The position numbers and the translations under genes are program-made. This document shows positions 44,833-54,206 of a stretch of DNA of 64,000 nt, piece by piece. The stretch lies in contig NZ_FXUE01000007.1 in assembly GCF_900182935.1 (NCBI RefSeq), positions 1-64,000 of the forward strand. The letters are read 5' to 3'. Origin of the DNA: Fibrobacter sp. UWB10 (lineage in GTDB: Bacteria; Fibrobacterota; Fibrobacteria; Fibrobacterales; Fibrobacteraceae). Position 1 is the stretch's first letter. Each line of letters begins with the position of its first letter. Below the pieces are notes generated by a model. The model saw only the letters and a program-made list of their open reading frames with translations, did no database searches and was not told where the DNA came from.

Positions 44833-45903
44833 ATGGCTGTCGAAATTTTTAATTCCGCCGTCCGCAAGGCAATGAGCCGCGCAGGACTTTCGCAAGAAGA
44901 TCTTTTTGCGCGTCTCGGGTATTCTCGCCGTTCGCTTTTCGATCATTTTTCGACAACCAAGATGTGCGAAATAGCATTCTTGCTTGACACGCCGGCAGAC
45001 ACGCTCTGGGACCTGAGCGGTGACCAAGACAAGCGCGATTACGACTGCGCCATCATGAATTTTGAGCAGCGCTTTTGCTCCGACGAGGTGATTGCTTGGG
45101 CAAAGCAATTCCCAATTCGCGATTTGCAGCGACTGGGCCACATTCAAAGCACCGAGGGCATATCTTTCAATAAGCGTTTCAAGTCGGGCTTTATCCCGCG
45201 AGAAATCATGAAGTTCATGAACGTGGTTTCGATTGACGGCTGGAAAAAGACATACGCTACAGCTCTCGGTACGCAGAATCCGCAAGTTTATTCTGCATGG
45301 ATTCGCTTGGGAGAATTGCAGACAGAACGTTCTGCCGAAGAAATTCCCCTGTTCCGCGAAGTGATTGCAAATAATCTGATGTTCTTGAGAAGGAACGCCG
45401 TGCCGCTCAAATACAACTTGCGGCAAATCGTTATCGACACGCTCCAGAAATGCGACATTACCATTCTGCAGGTGCCCGCATTCATTACAGCGCCCGCACC
45501 TAAGGTAGCAAGCTACTGGCGCGGTTTAAGGCCCGTCATTCAACTGCCAACAACAAAGGTAAGCGACAGCGAATTCTTGGAATCGGTATACCATGCAATG
45601 GGCCACATTTTGCAGCCGCACAGCAAGCGCCCTTGCCTGCTTGCACCCCGAAAAATTCCGGGCCTGTATCACAGTGCCACAGACGAACACTGCAAAGAAG
45701 CAACTCGCATTGCCGAAAGTCTGCTTTTGAGCGAAGCTGAGGAATGCGAAATTATTTGCTGCGGACACTTTGCCGAGAAAAAATGCATTGAATTCTTTTC
45801 GCGCAAATTCCAAGTGCGCCCGGGCGTGATTGTGTCACGCTTGCAACAGCAAAATAAATTGCGTGGCAACAGTTCGCTGAACGCTTTTAAAATCGCAGTA
45901 TAA
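44833..45903 (+). CDS. HTH protein with inactive-looking ImmA/IrrE domain
   Basis: About 356 residues from ATG 44833. The N-terminus is an XRE-type helix-turn-helix (VRKAMSRAGLSQEDLFARLG, then RSLFDHFST). The second half resembles an ImmA/IrrE metallopeptidase, with PVIQLPTTKVSDSEFLESVY and VYHAMGHILQP. In active members the helix reads HExxH; here it is His254-Ala-Met-Gly-His258, so the catalytic Glu is missing. Later parts resemble the family as well (CEIICCGHFAEKK, then VRPGVIVSRLQQ). This suggests a regulatory, non-proteolytic protein or an antitoxin-like regulator. The start is 2 nt after the DUF3392-like stop. Confidence 0.7.
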   Translation: MAVEIFNSAVRKAMSRAGLSQEDLFARLGYSRRSLFDHFSTTKMCEIAFLLDTPADTLWDLSGDQDKRDYDCAIMNFEQRFCSDEVIAWAKQFPIRDLQRLGHIQSTEGISFNKRFKSGFIPREIMKFMNVVSIDGWKKTYATALGTQNPQVYSAWIRLGELQTERSAEEIPLFREVIANNLMFLRRNAVPLKYNLRQIVIDTLQKCDITILQVPAFITAPAPKVASYWRGLRPVIQLPTTKVSDSEFLESVYHAMGHILQPHSKRPCLLAPRKIPGLYHSATDEHCKEATRIAESLLLSEAEECEIICCGHFAEKKCIEFFSRKFQVRPGVIVSRLQQQNKLRGNSSLNAFKIAV

Positions 45904-45954
45904 AAAATAGCGCGGGATTGCCGCGCCATTCTTAATTTCACTCACAAAGAGCAA

Positions 45955-46953
45955 TTAATAGTTGATTGCAATGTAAAGGCTGCCGGCACCAAAGCGACGG
46001 TCAAAACCGTTAAATTCATCCCACAAGGCATCCCAAGCCAAGCCCACTTCAAGCTGAGCCGAAGAATTGCGGAAGAAAATGACACCCAGTTCTACACCTG
46101 CAGTAAGACCGAAAGCAAAAGCTTCGTCGTCGTCATTATAGTGAGCGTCAAGCTGCAATCCCAAACCTGCACCGGCTCCCACGAACGGAGTGATGACTCC
46201 TGTACTCGGGAAGTATCGACCGCCCAGCAAAAGGACATTATGCCACTGCCAATCACCGCTAAAAGACATATTCGTATTGTACGTAAGAGTAATGGCTGCC
46301 TGCGGAACTACTTCGAATATACGCGCGTAATGGAATACGAAGGCCTTGTCCCAATCTCTATCGACATCGTATTCTGCATGACAGGCGGAAGGCTTTTCTG
46401 CATTCTTGCAAGATTCATCTTTGTAGTCGTAATCGTGCCAAAGAGCGGCTCCCACGCCAATGCTCCTGTAATTACGGGTGGGGCGCTTGTGGGCAAAGTT
46501 GTCGTTCGGGTCGCCTTCGTTCTTTTCAGTAGACACAACCATCACGACATCAGCATCTGAAAAACTGCTTGCCGAAGAGGCATACGGACCATAATTTCCA
46601 TAATCGCCCTCCACATTGGAAAGGGCCGACTTTACAGCGCCTTCAATAGCCACATCCAAATCATCGATTGAACCGGCTTTTTGCTTGCCACTACCAACCA
46701 CAGCACCGTCCTTGACCTGTTCGCAAACCACCACGAAGCTTGAGCCCATGGCAATCACGTTGGTACGCAACTGAATGTTCGCATCATTTTCGACCGGGGT
46801 ATTGCCCGTTTCGCTCACAGAGGCGCGCACAAGGGACTGCACCATATTCGGAGCATCAGGCGAAAATTCGGCACCCGTGGGAGCAAGGACTTGAATATTT
46901 GCCGCCAGCGAGAAGGCCGCCATAGAAAGGATAGTAGAGAAAATCTTTTTCAT
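45955..46953 (-). CDS. predicted outer-membrane or periplasmic protein
   Basis: 332 residues with a signal peptide (KKIFSTILSMAAFSLAA). Residues 40-115 look like the CsgG/TolB-type periplasmic segment seen in other Fibrobacter barrels (NIQLRTNVIAMGSSFVVVCEQ, then IDDLDVAIEGAVKSAL). The C-terminal 170 residues alternate beta strands rich in Gly and aromatics (HNVLLLGGRYFPSTG, PFVGAGAGLGLQLDA, AGVELGVIFF) and end in INY, typical of an outer-membrane barrel. It is convergent with the HTH/ImmA-like gene. No family name can be given. Confidence 0.6.
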   Translation of the reverse strand: MKKIFSTILSMAAFSLAANIQVLAPTGAEFSPDAPNMVQSLVRASVSETGNTPVENDANIQLRTNVIAMGSSFVVVCEQVKDGAVVGSGKQKAGSIDDLDVAIEGAVKSALSNVEGDYGNYGPYASSASSFSDADVVMVVSTEKNEGDPNDNFAHKRPTRNYRSIGVGAALWHDYDYKDESCKNAEKPSACHAEYDVDRDWDKAFVFHYARIFEVVPQAAITLTYNTNMSFSGDWQWHNVLLLGGRYFPSTGVITPFVGAGAGLGLQLDAHYNDDDEAFAFGLTAGVELGVIFFRNSSAQLEVGLAWDALWDEFNGFDRRFGAGSLYIAINY

Positions 46954-47026
46954 GCCATAAAGATAACAAAAATGCTAAATTCAAACCAATCCTAACCACT
47001 ATTCATTTAATACTGTCTACAAACCT

Positions 47027-48619
47027 ATGAACAAAGCCGCTATTATCGTTGCCGTTTCAATGCTCCTGAGCCGCGTACTCGGAATTTTCCGCGAAATGCT
47101 TTTGGCGCATGCCGCGGGCGTGTCACTCGAAAAAAACGCGCTTGACCTTGCGTTCATGATTCCAGACATTTTGAATCACGTGGTGAGTACCGGATTTTTG
47201 TCCATCATTTTTATCCCGATTTTTACGGGTTACAAGGTAGCCGGCGACGAGAAAGGCGGTTGGAAATTCTTCAGCAATGTGCTGAATACTTTCGGAATTG
47301 CTCTCCTGATTTTGGTGGTGCCCGCATTTATTTGGATGAAGGAACTTTTGCAGCTCTTGACAGTCGAGGGAGCCACGCCGGAACTGATTGAGCGCGCCGC
47401 TTACTATGGCCGCATCATTTTGCCGGGCCAGGTTTTCATTTTTGTCGGAAGTATTTTGGTCGCGGTGCAGCACACACGTAAGCAGTTCTTGATTCCGTCA
47501 CTGACGGGCCTGATTTACAACGTGGCAATTGTGGGCGGCGGCGCTTTGGGACTCGCGCTCGAAAAGTTCACCGGCACGGAATACGGCTTGGAAGGTTTTG
47601 CCTGGGGCGTGCCGGTAGGCGCCTTCATCGGATTCTTTGCCTTGCAAATTTTAGGCGCCCGGCGTGGCGGCGTGCATTACGAACTTTTGGTGCAGCCCAC
47701 TCACCCCGATATCGTTCGCTACTTCAAGATGATGCTTCCGATGTCGCTTGGCGTGGGTTCCATGTTCGGCCTTGAATTTATTATCAGAAGCTTTGGCGCA
47801 AACTTCGGCACCAGCGGCATTTCGAGCTTGAACTATGCATACCGCGTGATGTACACGCTGGTCGCAGTCTTTGGATTCTCGGTTTCTGTCACGAGCTACC
47901 CTGACATGGCCCGCCTTGTTAAGGAAGGCGATTTCGGCCAGCTGAATCGCAAGATTTGGAAGAGCCTTTCGCGCATGTTCTGCATCTTGATTCCGGCCGT
48001 AGTTGCTGTGTGGGCTTTGAGTTTTCCGGCGGTGCGAATCCTGTTTGAACGCGGAGCCTTCCAGCGTGAAACCACCGAAGCAATTTCCGAAATTCTGCGC
48101 TGGTATTTGCCGGTGAGCCTTGGCCTTTGCTTGCAAGCCGTGCTTGTGCGTAGCTTCTATGCCTGCGAACGCATGTGGGTGCCGACGCTTTTGAATACGG
48201 GCATTTTTGCCGCGACCATTCCTGCCTACATTCTGCTAGGCGCGCCTGAAGTGGGTCTCGGCATCAAGAGTGTGCCGATTATCGGCGCCACCGGCGCCTT
48301 GTTGCAAGTGATTTCGATGATTTTCATGTGGGCTAAAAAGAACGGCACAGACGGCATGAAAGACGCCCTCTTGAATATGGCCCGCGCCTTGGTCGCCTTC
48401 GGTATCATGATTGCAGCCGCTGTCGGACTTGACCGCGTCTCCGGCGCATTCGTGCGCGAAGCAAACTTCGTCGTACTCGTTGTATACGCCTGCGCCGCTG
48501 GCATTTTACTCTTCACGCTCACGCTGATTATCCAGCGTTACCTCGGAAGCAAAGATGCCAAGGATATTCTCAACGAACTCCTTGGCAAAGTTTTGCGTAA
48601 GCTACATCTCGCTCACTAA
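47027..48619 (+). CDS. murJ: lipid II flippase MurJ
   Basis: 530 residues, about 14 membrane helices, matching the MviN/MurJ family. It begins AAIIVAVSMLLSRVLGIFREM, with the conserved basic loop of family members. Further patterns include FMIPDILNHVVSTGFLS, FEGF-like positions, SLGLCLQAVLVRSFYA and ILFERGAF. It transports lipid-linked peptidoglycan precursor across the inner membrane and is usually essential. No obvious ribosome site; the region upstream is short. It is convergent with the phosphomannomutase gene, with one base between the stop codons. Confidence 0.95.
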   Translation: MNKAAIIVAVSMLLSRVLGIFREMLLAHAAGVSLEKNALDLAFMIPDILNHVVSTGFLSIIFIPIFTGYKVAGDEKGGWKFFSNVLNTFGIALLILVVPAFIWMKELLQLLTVEGATPELIERAAYYGRIILPGQVFIFVGSILVAVQHTRKQFLIPSLTGLIYNVAIVGGGALGLALEKFTGTEYGLEGFAWGVPVGAFIGFFALQILGARRGGVHYELLVQPTHPDIVRYFKMMLPMSLGVGSMFGLEFIIRSFGANFGTSGISSLNYAYRVMYTLVAVFGFSVSVTSYPDMARLVKEGDFGQLNRKIWKSLSRMFCILIPAVVAVWALSFPAVRILFERGAFQRETTEAISEILRWYLPVSLGLCLQAVLVRSFYACERMWVPTLLNTGIFAATIPAYILLGAPEVGLGIKSVPIIGATGALLQVISMIFMWAKKNGTDGMKDALLNMARALVAFGIMIAAAVGLDRVSGAFVREANFVVLVVYACAAGILLFTLTLIIQRYLGSKDAKDILNELLGKVLRKLHLAH

Positions 48620-48620
48620 T

Positions 48621-50159
48621 TTACTTGCGCCAGCCTTCCATAATTTTCATGCAACCAGCGAGTAGCTCGGCGGAGCGGTCCTTGGCTTCGGTTTCCACGT
48701 AGCAGCGGAATTCCGGAGCGTTGCCGCTCGGGCGCAAGTGCACGATATCGCCGGAATCGAATTCCATGCGATAGCCGTCAGTTTCATCGATCGAAACGAC
48801 TTCGCCGTGGAACGGCTTCGGAGCCGGGCCATCCTTGGGCTTGAACTTGGAAGGCTTTGCGGTGAGCGCACCGAACAATTTGGCACCAAGTTTCTTTTCG
48901 CGGATTTCGGCGAGCTTTGCCTTCGACACTTCGGTCGGGAATTCCTTGAGGCGGTCGCTAAGCGTAAAGCGCTTCGGGAGTTTCTTGAGCAAGTCGACCA
49001 CGCACATTTTCTGTTCGCGGACCATAACCATCACGGCAATCATCGGGAGCAATGCATCGCGGGTCGGCAGCGCCGGAAGCGTGCGAGTCGCGCCGTCTTC
49101 AAAAGAACGCGTGAGGTTTGTCTGCAGCAGGAATCCACCGTTTGCTTCGTAGCCTGCAACAGAGACGCTTGCGTCGTTTGCATCTACCAAGCTTTCCATG
49201 CCGGCGATTACATACGGGCTTCCGATTCGCGTGCGGCAGATTTTCTCGAAGCTGCCAGATTTTTCGAGCGACGTGTTGCAACTCACCGGAGTTGCAATGC
49301 GCTTGATACCAAGCGCCTGGGCAGCCAAGATGCCCAGCACGTCGCCACGGAGCCACATGCCTACATCGTCTGCCAAAAGCGGGCGGTCGCTATCGCCATC
49401 GGTACTGAAGATTGCATCCACGAAATCCTTGTGCGCAAATTCGCGGGCCAAGTCTTCGTCTTCTTTACGGATTGCTTCGGTATCCACCGGAATAAAGGTT
49501 TCGCTGCGGGCGAAAGGCTTGACTGTTGCGCCCAAGCTTTCGAGCACCTTCACCACAATGTCGCGGCCCACGGCGGAATGCTGGTACACGCCAATGGTCA
49601 GGCCCGAAAGAGCCTTGGTGCCAAAGAAAGCCGGATAACGCTTCACGTAATTTTCTTCGGCTTCCGCTTCAACAGCCGGGAGCGCGGGGGCATTCTTCAG
49701 CATGCCCTTCGCATCGAAAATCGATTCGTCGAAATCCACCGACTGCGAAACAATTCCCTGTTCGTCTTTCTTGGTGATTTCGCCCTGCGGGTGGTTAAAC
49801 TTAATGCCGTTGCGGTCAGCCGGAATGTGGCTACCCGTCACCATGATGGTCGGGAGCGCTTTATCGATACCGTACAATGCGATTGCCGGGCTCGGAATGC
49901 GGCCGCAATAAATCACTTTCCAAGAGGAATCTTCACCAGCCTTTACCAAAGCCTTCAAAATGCGTTCGGTACTGGGGCGCAAGTCGCCAGCAATTGCAAT
50001 CGTATGATCGCACTTGTAGCTAGCCTCGCAGTACTTGATAAACGAGCGCGCATACACATAGCACACGCGATCCGTCATCGCTGTCACCAAGCCGCGGGCA
50101 CCGCTAGTACCGAATGCCACGCCGGACTGTTTCATTACTTCTTGCATCGAAACGCTCAT
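48621..50159 (-). CDS. phosphomannomutase/phosphoglucomutase family protein
   Basis: 512 residues of the alpha-D-phosphohexomutase family. It has FGTSGARG at the N-terminus, the phosphoserine loop TGSHIPADRNG (Ser110), the metal loop STDGDSDRP, the sugar-binding GYEANGGFLLQT and the phosphate-binding RPSGNAPEFRCYVE. The loop TGSHIP, rather than the usual TASHNP, occurs in a subset of phosphomannomutases. The enzyme converts hexose-6-phosphate to hexose-1-phosphate for nucleotide sugars; mannose versus glucose preference cannot be told. It lies 12 bp after a FISUMP lipoprotein gene in the same direction. Confidence 0.92.
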   Translation of the reverse strand: MSVSMQEVMKQSGVAFGTSGARGLVTAMTDRVCYVYARSFIKYCEASYKCDHTIAIAGDLRPSTERILKALVKAGEDSSWKVIYCGRIPSPAIALYGIDKALPTIMVTGSHIPADRNGIKFNHPQGEITKKDEQGIVSQSVDFDESIFDAKGMLKNAPALPAVEAEAEENYVKRYPAFFGTKALSGLTIGVYQHSAVGRDIVVKVLESLGATVKPFARSETFIPVDTEAIRKEDEDLAREFAHKDFVDAIFSTDGDSDRPLLADDVGMWLRGDVLGILAAQALGIKRIATPVSCNTSLEKSGSFEKICRTRIGSPYVIAGMESLVDANDASVSVAGYEANGGFLLQTNLTRSFEDGATRTLPALPTRDALLPMIAVMVMVREQKMCVVDLLKKLPKRFTLSDRLKEFPTEVSKAKLAEIREKKLGAKLFGALTAKPSKFKPKDGPAPKPFHGEVVSIDETDGYRMEFDSGDIVHLRPSGNAPEFRCYVETEAKDRSAELLAGCMKIMEGWRK

Positions 50160-50171
50160 AAAAACCTCAAG

Positions 50172-51560
50172 CTAGTTGTTGTAAATGCATCGAATATAGG
50201 CTGCCGTATATTTGTGCGCATTATCTCTGCCCACGGAAAGATCCTTACGGTACGCCCAAAGATACGCATATTCAAATTTGTGAGACGAACCCGTCACATC
50301 GTATTCTGTCGAACTCCAGAAAAGCGCCTGTTCTCCAATCTTGACATACTGGCCGTAATACTCGTACTCGCCCCCAAGCTGATTTGTAAAGTTGGCTGCT
50401 GCATCGGGGTTTTCCAAAACATAATTATAAAGGGCAAGCCATTCATCCTGACTCGGAATGTGCGTTCCTTCAGGGCAAATTCCACGGTACGGCAATTCAA
50501 TTTCGCCCAACTGTTCGCGGTCATACTTCGTACTCACCGCCATCGCCGTCGCCCAAGTATACAGCCTGCCGTATTTTTCGCAATTCTCTTCTTCATCTGC
50601 ATAGCAGTGGCTGTTCTTCATGGGAACTTCCAAATTCTTGGTGGTCCATACCTGGTCACCAATCTCTACGCGCCCCAAGTCGGGATACTCATAGTCCTTC
50701 CACGAATCGTCTACAACCTCTTCGCTAGAAGAAGATTCAACGCTAGACGAAGACTCGGCACTGGAAGACGATTCTGAGCTTGAGGATTCAGATTCCGAAC
50801 TAGAAGATTCCGGTTCAGAAATAATCAAAACCATTCCATCACCCTTGACGCAACGAACGTACGCTCCCATGTACTTGTGCGGGTTGCTCCTTGCAATAGA
50901 ACCGTTCTTGCGATACGCCCAAATCCAGGCGAATTCAGGTTCATAGTACGATCCTGTCGCATCGTACTCCGTCGCAGTCCAGAAAACCGTTTCTACACCT
51001 TCGTCCCTATAGAAAGCCATCCAATCATACGCACCGCCAATCTGGTTCGTAAAATAGGCCTTGTATTCAGGATTCTCATCGATATACTCTTTAAGCTCCG
51101 TCCATTCACCATCCGTCGGCAAGTGCGAACCTTCGGGGCAAATTCCACGATACGGCGTTATCAAGAAACCAAGTTCTTGGTGGTCGTATTTCGGGTCAAT
51201 GGCCATAGCCTGAGACCACGTATAAATCCTTCCATATCGGGTACAATTTCCAAGTTCATCGTCGTAGCAGCGACTTCCTTCCACAGGAGTATTCAGATTC
51301 TTGGTCATCCATTCTTGATTTCCAATCTTGACAAATTCCCCAGTTTCAAGCACAAAGTCTCGGCTGCTAGAACTATTCGTTTTCGACGAAGAAGATCTTG
51401 CGAAATAATCAATAGATGAACTTGAGACTTTCTTTATAGAGGAACTGGACTCAATCGGCTCAATCACCATGATAACCCTGACGCTGGAATCATCTCCGCA
51501 ACCATAAATAAACAGTGCTACCATGGCCAAAAGCAGAAATTTCACAATGTTCCTCTTCAT
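50172..51560 (-). CDS. lipoprotein with two FISUMP domains
   Basis: About 462 residues from ATG 51560; an upstream ATG would extend the signal. The lipobox is LFIYGC with Cys near residue 20. Two FISUMP (TIGR02145) domains of about 150 residues are joined by a long Ser/Glu linker. Each domain has QEWMTKNLN or QVWTTKNLE, CYxDExxNCxxYGRLYTW, LPYRGICPEG, and LFWSSTEYD or VFWTATEYD, ending in YIRC or YVRC. FISUMP proteins are exported and expanded in Fibrobacter; their role is unknown, perhaps surface binding. Cotranscription with the following phosphomannomutase gene is likely. Confidence 0.92.
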   Translation of the reverse strand: MKRNIVKFLLLAMVALFIYGCGDDSSVRVIMVIEPIESSSSIKKVSSSSIDYFARSSSSKTNSSSSRDFVLETGEFVKIGNQEWMTKNLNTPVEGSRCYDDELGNCTRYGRIYTWSQAMAIDPKYDHQELGFLITPYRGICPEGSHLPTDGEWTELKEYIDENPEYKAYFTNQIGGAYDWMAFYRDEGVETVFWTATEYDATGSYYEPEFAWIWAYRKNGSIARSNPHKYMGAYVRCVKGDGMVLIISEPESSSSESESSSSESSSSAESSSSVESSSSEEVVDDSWKDYEYPDLGRVEIGDQVWTTKNLEVPMKNSHCYADEEENCEKYGRLYTWATAMAVSTKYDREQLGEIELPYRGICPEGTHIPSQDEWLALYNYVLENPDAAANFTNQLGGEYEYYGQYVKIGEQALFWSSTEYDVTGSSHKFEYAYLWAYRKDLSVGRDNAHKYTAAYIRCIYNN

Positions 51561-51671
51561 AAAAATAAAGGTAGAAAAGATATCGACATCAAACATTCCG
51601 AATTCCGAAAACTGAAATCCGAATCAGAGTAACACTTGATACAGCCGTATACAAAATCACTATTTTAGAGC

Positions 51672-51715
51672 TAACATCCCCTAAAAAAAGAGGATATTTT
51701 CTACTTTGGATGTTA
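51672..51715. promoter_or_regulatory. inverted repeat upstream of xylanase gene
   Basis: TAACATCC (51672-51679) and GGATGTTA (51708-51715) form a perfect 8-bp inverted repeat with 28-nt spacing, ending 15 bp before the xylanase start. It could be an mRNA hairpin or a regulator site controlling a hydrolase gene. Confidence 0.4.
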
Positions 51716-51730
51716 AAATAAGGGATGATT

Positions 51731-53365
51731 ATGCTCAAAAAGATCTTGACCGCAGGCGTTTTCAGCGCCGTAGCACTCAGCGCAGCCCCGCTCCTCACCA
51801 ACGGCGACTTGTCTTACGGTGATGGGGGCTGGTATGTTTGGAACAACCCCGATGGCCCCGCCAAGTACGAAAGCAAGATTGGCGTCGAAGGCCTCGGCGT
51901 AAACGGCAGCGAAGGCGTAAAGCTCACGGTGACCGAACTTCCGAACCCCTCCTGGGGCCTGCAGCTGCAGCCGCCCAAGTGGCTCGCTGACTCCGCCTAC
52001 TACAAGCTCACTTTCAAGGCCAAGGGTAACGTACCCATCAACGCAATTGTCCAAGGTGGCGCTCCGGACTGGCGCCAGAAAGAAAGCGCCTCGTTCATGC
52101 TGACCAAGGACTGGAAGGAATATTCCATGATCTTCCTTGCCGACCAAAAGGGCTACGGCGTCAATAACATCACCTTCCATGTGGGACTTGCCAAGGGTTG
52201 GCTCCAGATGGACGATGTTGCCGTCGAAAAAGTCGAAGGCATGGATGACATGACCTGGTACAACAATTCCGCCGCACGCATCGACAGCCTGCGCAAAAAG
52301 GAATTGACCGTGAAGGCTACCCCCGGCGCCCAAGTGAAGGTGGAACTCATGCGCCACGCATTCCCCTTCGGCACAGCCCTCGCACTCTACCCCAGCAAGG
52401 ATAGCGTTGAAACCTGGTACCGCAAAACCGCCAATAAGTACTTCTGGTACGGCGTTCCCGAAAACCAATTCAAGTGGCCGGAATACGAACCCAAGAAGGG
52501 CAAAATCCGCCGCGACGAATTCAAGCAGTACCTTGACTACGTGAAGGACTACAACTGGGGATTCCGCGCACACGCCCTCATGTGGGGTATCCAGGGTTAC
52601 GGCTACGACAAGCATTTCAGTTTCAAGGGTAGCTGCAAGGATATCGGCGAAAAGCTCAAGGCACGCATTACCCGCGACATGACAGAATACAAGGGCCGCA
52701 TCAAGGAATACGACGTATGGAACGAAGTCTTCCACGAACCCTTCGTATTCAACAAGTGCGGCTGGGACCTGCTGGATAGCGCCCACATTTGGGCTCACAA
52801 GGCTGACCCAGAAGCGCGACTCTTCATCAACGAATACAACGTCGTCGTCGCCGGCGAAACCGACCGCCTCTACGACATCGTGAAGGGAATGCTCGACCGC
52901 AAGGTGCCCGTACACGGAATCGGTGTGCAGTGCCATTTCGGCGATCGCCAGCTGAACCCGGCATTCATCAAGGCCCGCCTTGACAAGCTCGGCTCCCTCG
53001 GGCTCCCCATCAAGGTGACCGAACTCGACTTTGGCGACTGGCAGAAGGGCATGTACTTTGGCGAAGAAGAACAGGCCCGCCGCTACGAAATGTTCCTGCG
53101 TATCGCCTTCAGCCACCCGGCTGTCGAAGGTATTGTACTGTGGGGCTTCTGGGATAACCGCCACTGGGTTAAAAACGGCGGTATCATCGCTGCCGACGGC
53201 CGCGAAAAGCCCGCCGCCAAGCTCATCTATGACTTGTGGCACAAGGTGTGGACCACCAACGGAACGTTCAAGGCCGACGAAAACGGTGTCGTGAAATTCC
53301 GCGGCTACCCCGGCAAGTACAAAGTAACCATCGACGGCAAATCTGAAATGGTTGAACTGAAGTAA
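51731..53365 (+). CDS. secreted GH10 endo-1,4-beta-xylanase
   Basis: 544 residues from ATG 51731 with AAGGG at 6-nt spacing. The signal peptide (LKKILTAGVFSAVALSAAP) leads to an N-terminal carbohydrate-binding module-like domain (GGWYVWNNPDGPAKYES, then WGLQLQPP), similar to CBM4/9. The GH10 barrel has FRAHALMWG, acid/base Glu332 in YDVWNEVFHEP, nucleophile Glu431 in KVTELDF, INEYN and VLWGFWDNRHW. It degrades xylan outside the cell. The last 60 residues form a short beta domain. Unlike several neighbours it lacks the surface C-terminal block. Confidence 0.95.
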   Translation: MLKKILTAGVFSAVALSAAPLLTNGDLSYGDGGWYVWNNPDGPAKYESKIGVEGLGVNGSEGVKLTVTELPNPSWGLQLQPPKWLADSAYYKLTFKAKGNVPINAIVQGGAPDWRQKESASFMLTKDWKEYSMIFLADQKGYGVNNITFHVGLAKGWLQMDDVAVEKVEGMDDMTWYNNSAARIDSLRKKELTVKATPGAQVKVELMRHAFPFGTALALYPSKDSVETWYRKTANKYFWYGVPENQFKWPEYEPKKGKIRRDEFKQYLDYVKDYNWGFRAHALMWGIQGYGYDKHFSFKGSCKDIGEKLKARITRDMTEYKGRIKEYDVWNEVFHEPFVFNKCGWDLLDSAHIWAHKADPEARLFINEYNVVVAGETDRLYDIVKGMLDRKVPVHGIGVQCHFGDRQLNPAFIKARLDKLGSLGLPIKVTELDFGDWQKGMYFGEEEQARRYEMFLRIAFSHPAVEGIVLWGFWDNRHWVKNGGIIAADGREKPAAKLIYDLWHKVWTTNGTFKADENGVVKFRGYPGKYKVTIDGKSEMVELK

Positions 53366-53390
53366 CACCCGATTGACAATCTCCTTTTTC

Positions 53391-53420
53391 AAGTACTCCC
53401 CAAAAAGGGAGTACTTTTTC
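53391..53420 (+). terminator. terminator after xylanase gene
   Basis: AAGTACTCCC, CAAAAA loop, GGGAGTACTT followed by TTTC, 25 bp after the stop. Confidence 0.88.
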
Positions 53421-53453
53421 TATTATATGAAAATAAACCTCAGCGGGGAGACT

Positions 53454-54206
53454 ATGAAGAATCTCTATAAAATCGCAATCGCATCTTTCGCCCTGGCATT
53501 CACCGCCTGCGACGACTCCACATCGGCCAATGATGATTCTACGGCCTGTAACGATGCCGTGAAGGCAGAATGCCCAGCAACGCTTGCTGCAGGTACCATC
53601 TGTGACAGCCGCGACGGACATGTCTACAAGATTACGACGGTCGGATCGCAGGTTTGGATGGCCGAAAATTTGAACTACTATTCCTGCAGCATCAAGGATG
53701 ACAGCTGGTGCTACGATGACAAGGCTGCAAACTGCGACAAGTACGGCCGTCTTTATAGCTGGACCGCTGCAATGGGAGTTGACAAATCCTACCAGACGCA
53801 GTATACAAACCTGACCGGAGTGCAGCGCGGCAACTGTCCCGAAGGATTCCACATGCCGTCGGAAGGAGAATGGAGCGACTTCTACGACTATGTACGGGAA
53901 TACGCCGTCGAACAGGGCAACGACGAAGGCGCTGTCGTCCGCGCCAAGGGTATGTGGCCCAACGATTCGTATTTCCCGGCAACAGACGATTTCGGATTTG
54001 CGATGCTGCCTGCTGGTAGAAAATCCTTTACTGGCTATACGAAACTTGACGAAGAGGCTCTTTTCTGGTCGGCAGACGAAGACTATAGTGAACCGCTTGG
54101 CGGCCCGCGCAATGTCGGCATCTGGACCGTAACAAGCATGTTCGGCTTCGGCGGCGGCTCCATCATGAAGGATGAAGGCGTCTCCGTCCGCTGCATAAAG
54201 GACTAA
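53454..54206 (+). CDS. FISUMP-domain lipoprotein
   Basis: About 250 residues from ATG 53454, which has GGGGAG; the longer upstream reading lacks a signal. The lipobox FALAFTAC places the lipidated Cys near residue 19. One FISUMP domain follows: QVWMAENLNYYSCS, CYDDKAANCDKYGRLYSWTAAM, NCPEGFHMPSEGEW, AMLPAGRKSF, LFWSADEDYS and VSVRCIKD. Its last four bases overlap the end of the convergent antitoxin gene. It is probably a surface protein of unknown role. Confidence 0.92.
   Translation: MKNLYKIAIASFALAFTACDDSTSANDDSTACNDAVKAECPATLAAGTICDSRDGHVYKITTVGSQVWMAENLNYYSCSIKDDSWCYDDKAANCDKYGRLYSWTAAMGVDKSYQTQYTNLTGVQRGNCPEGFHMPSEGEWSDFYDYVREYAVEQGNDEGAVVRAKGMWPNDSYFPATDDFGFAMLPAGRKSFTGYTKLDEEALFWSADEDYSEPLGGPRNVGIWTVTSMFGFGGGSIMKDEGVSVRCIKD

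Noticed and set aside
48738-50777. 679-residue plus-strand ORF antisense to phosphomannomutase and FISUMP genes
   Set aside because: It spans two unrelated genes, has no start signal and no recognisable domain.
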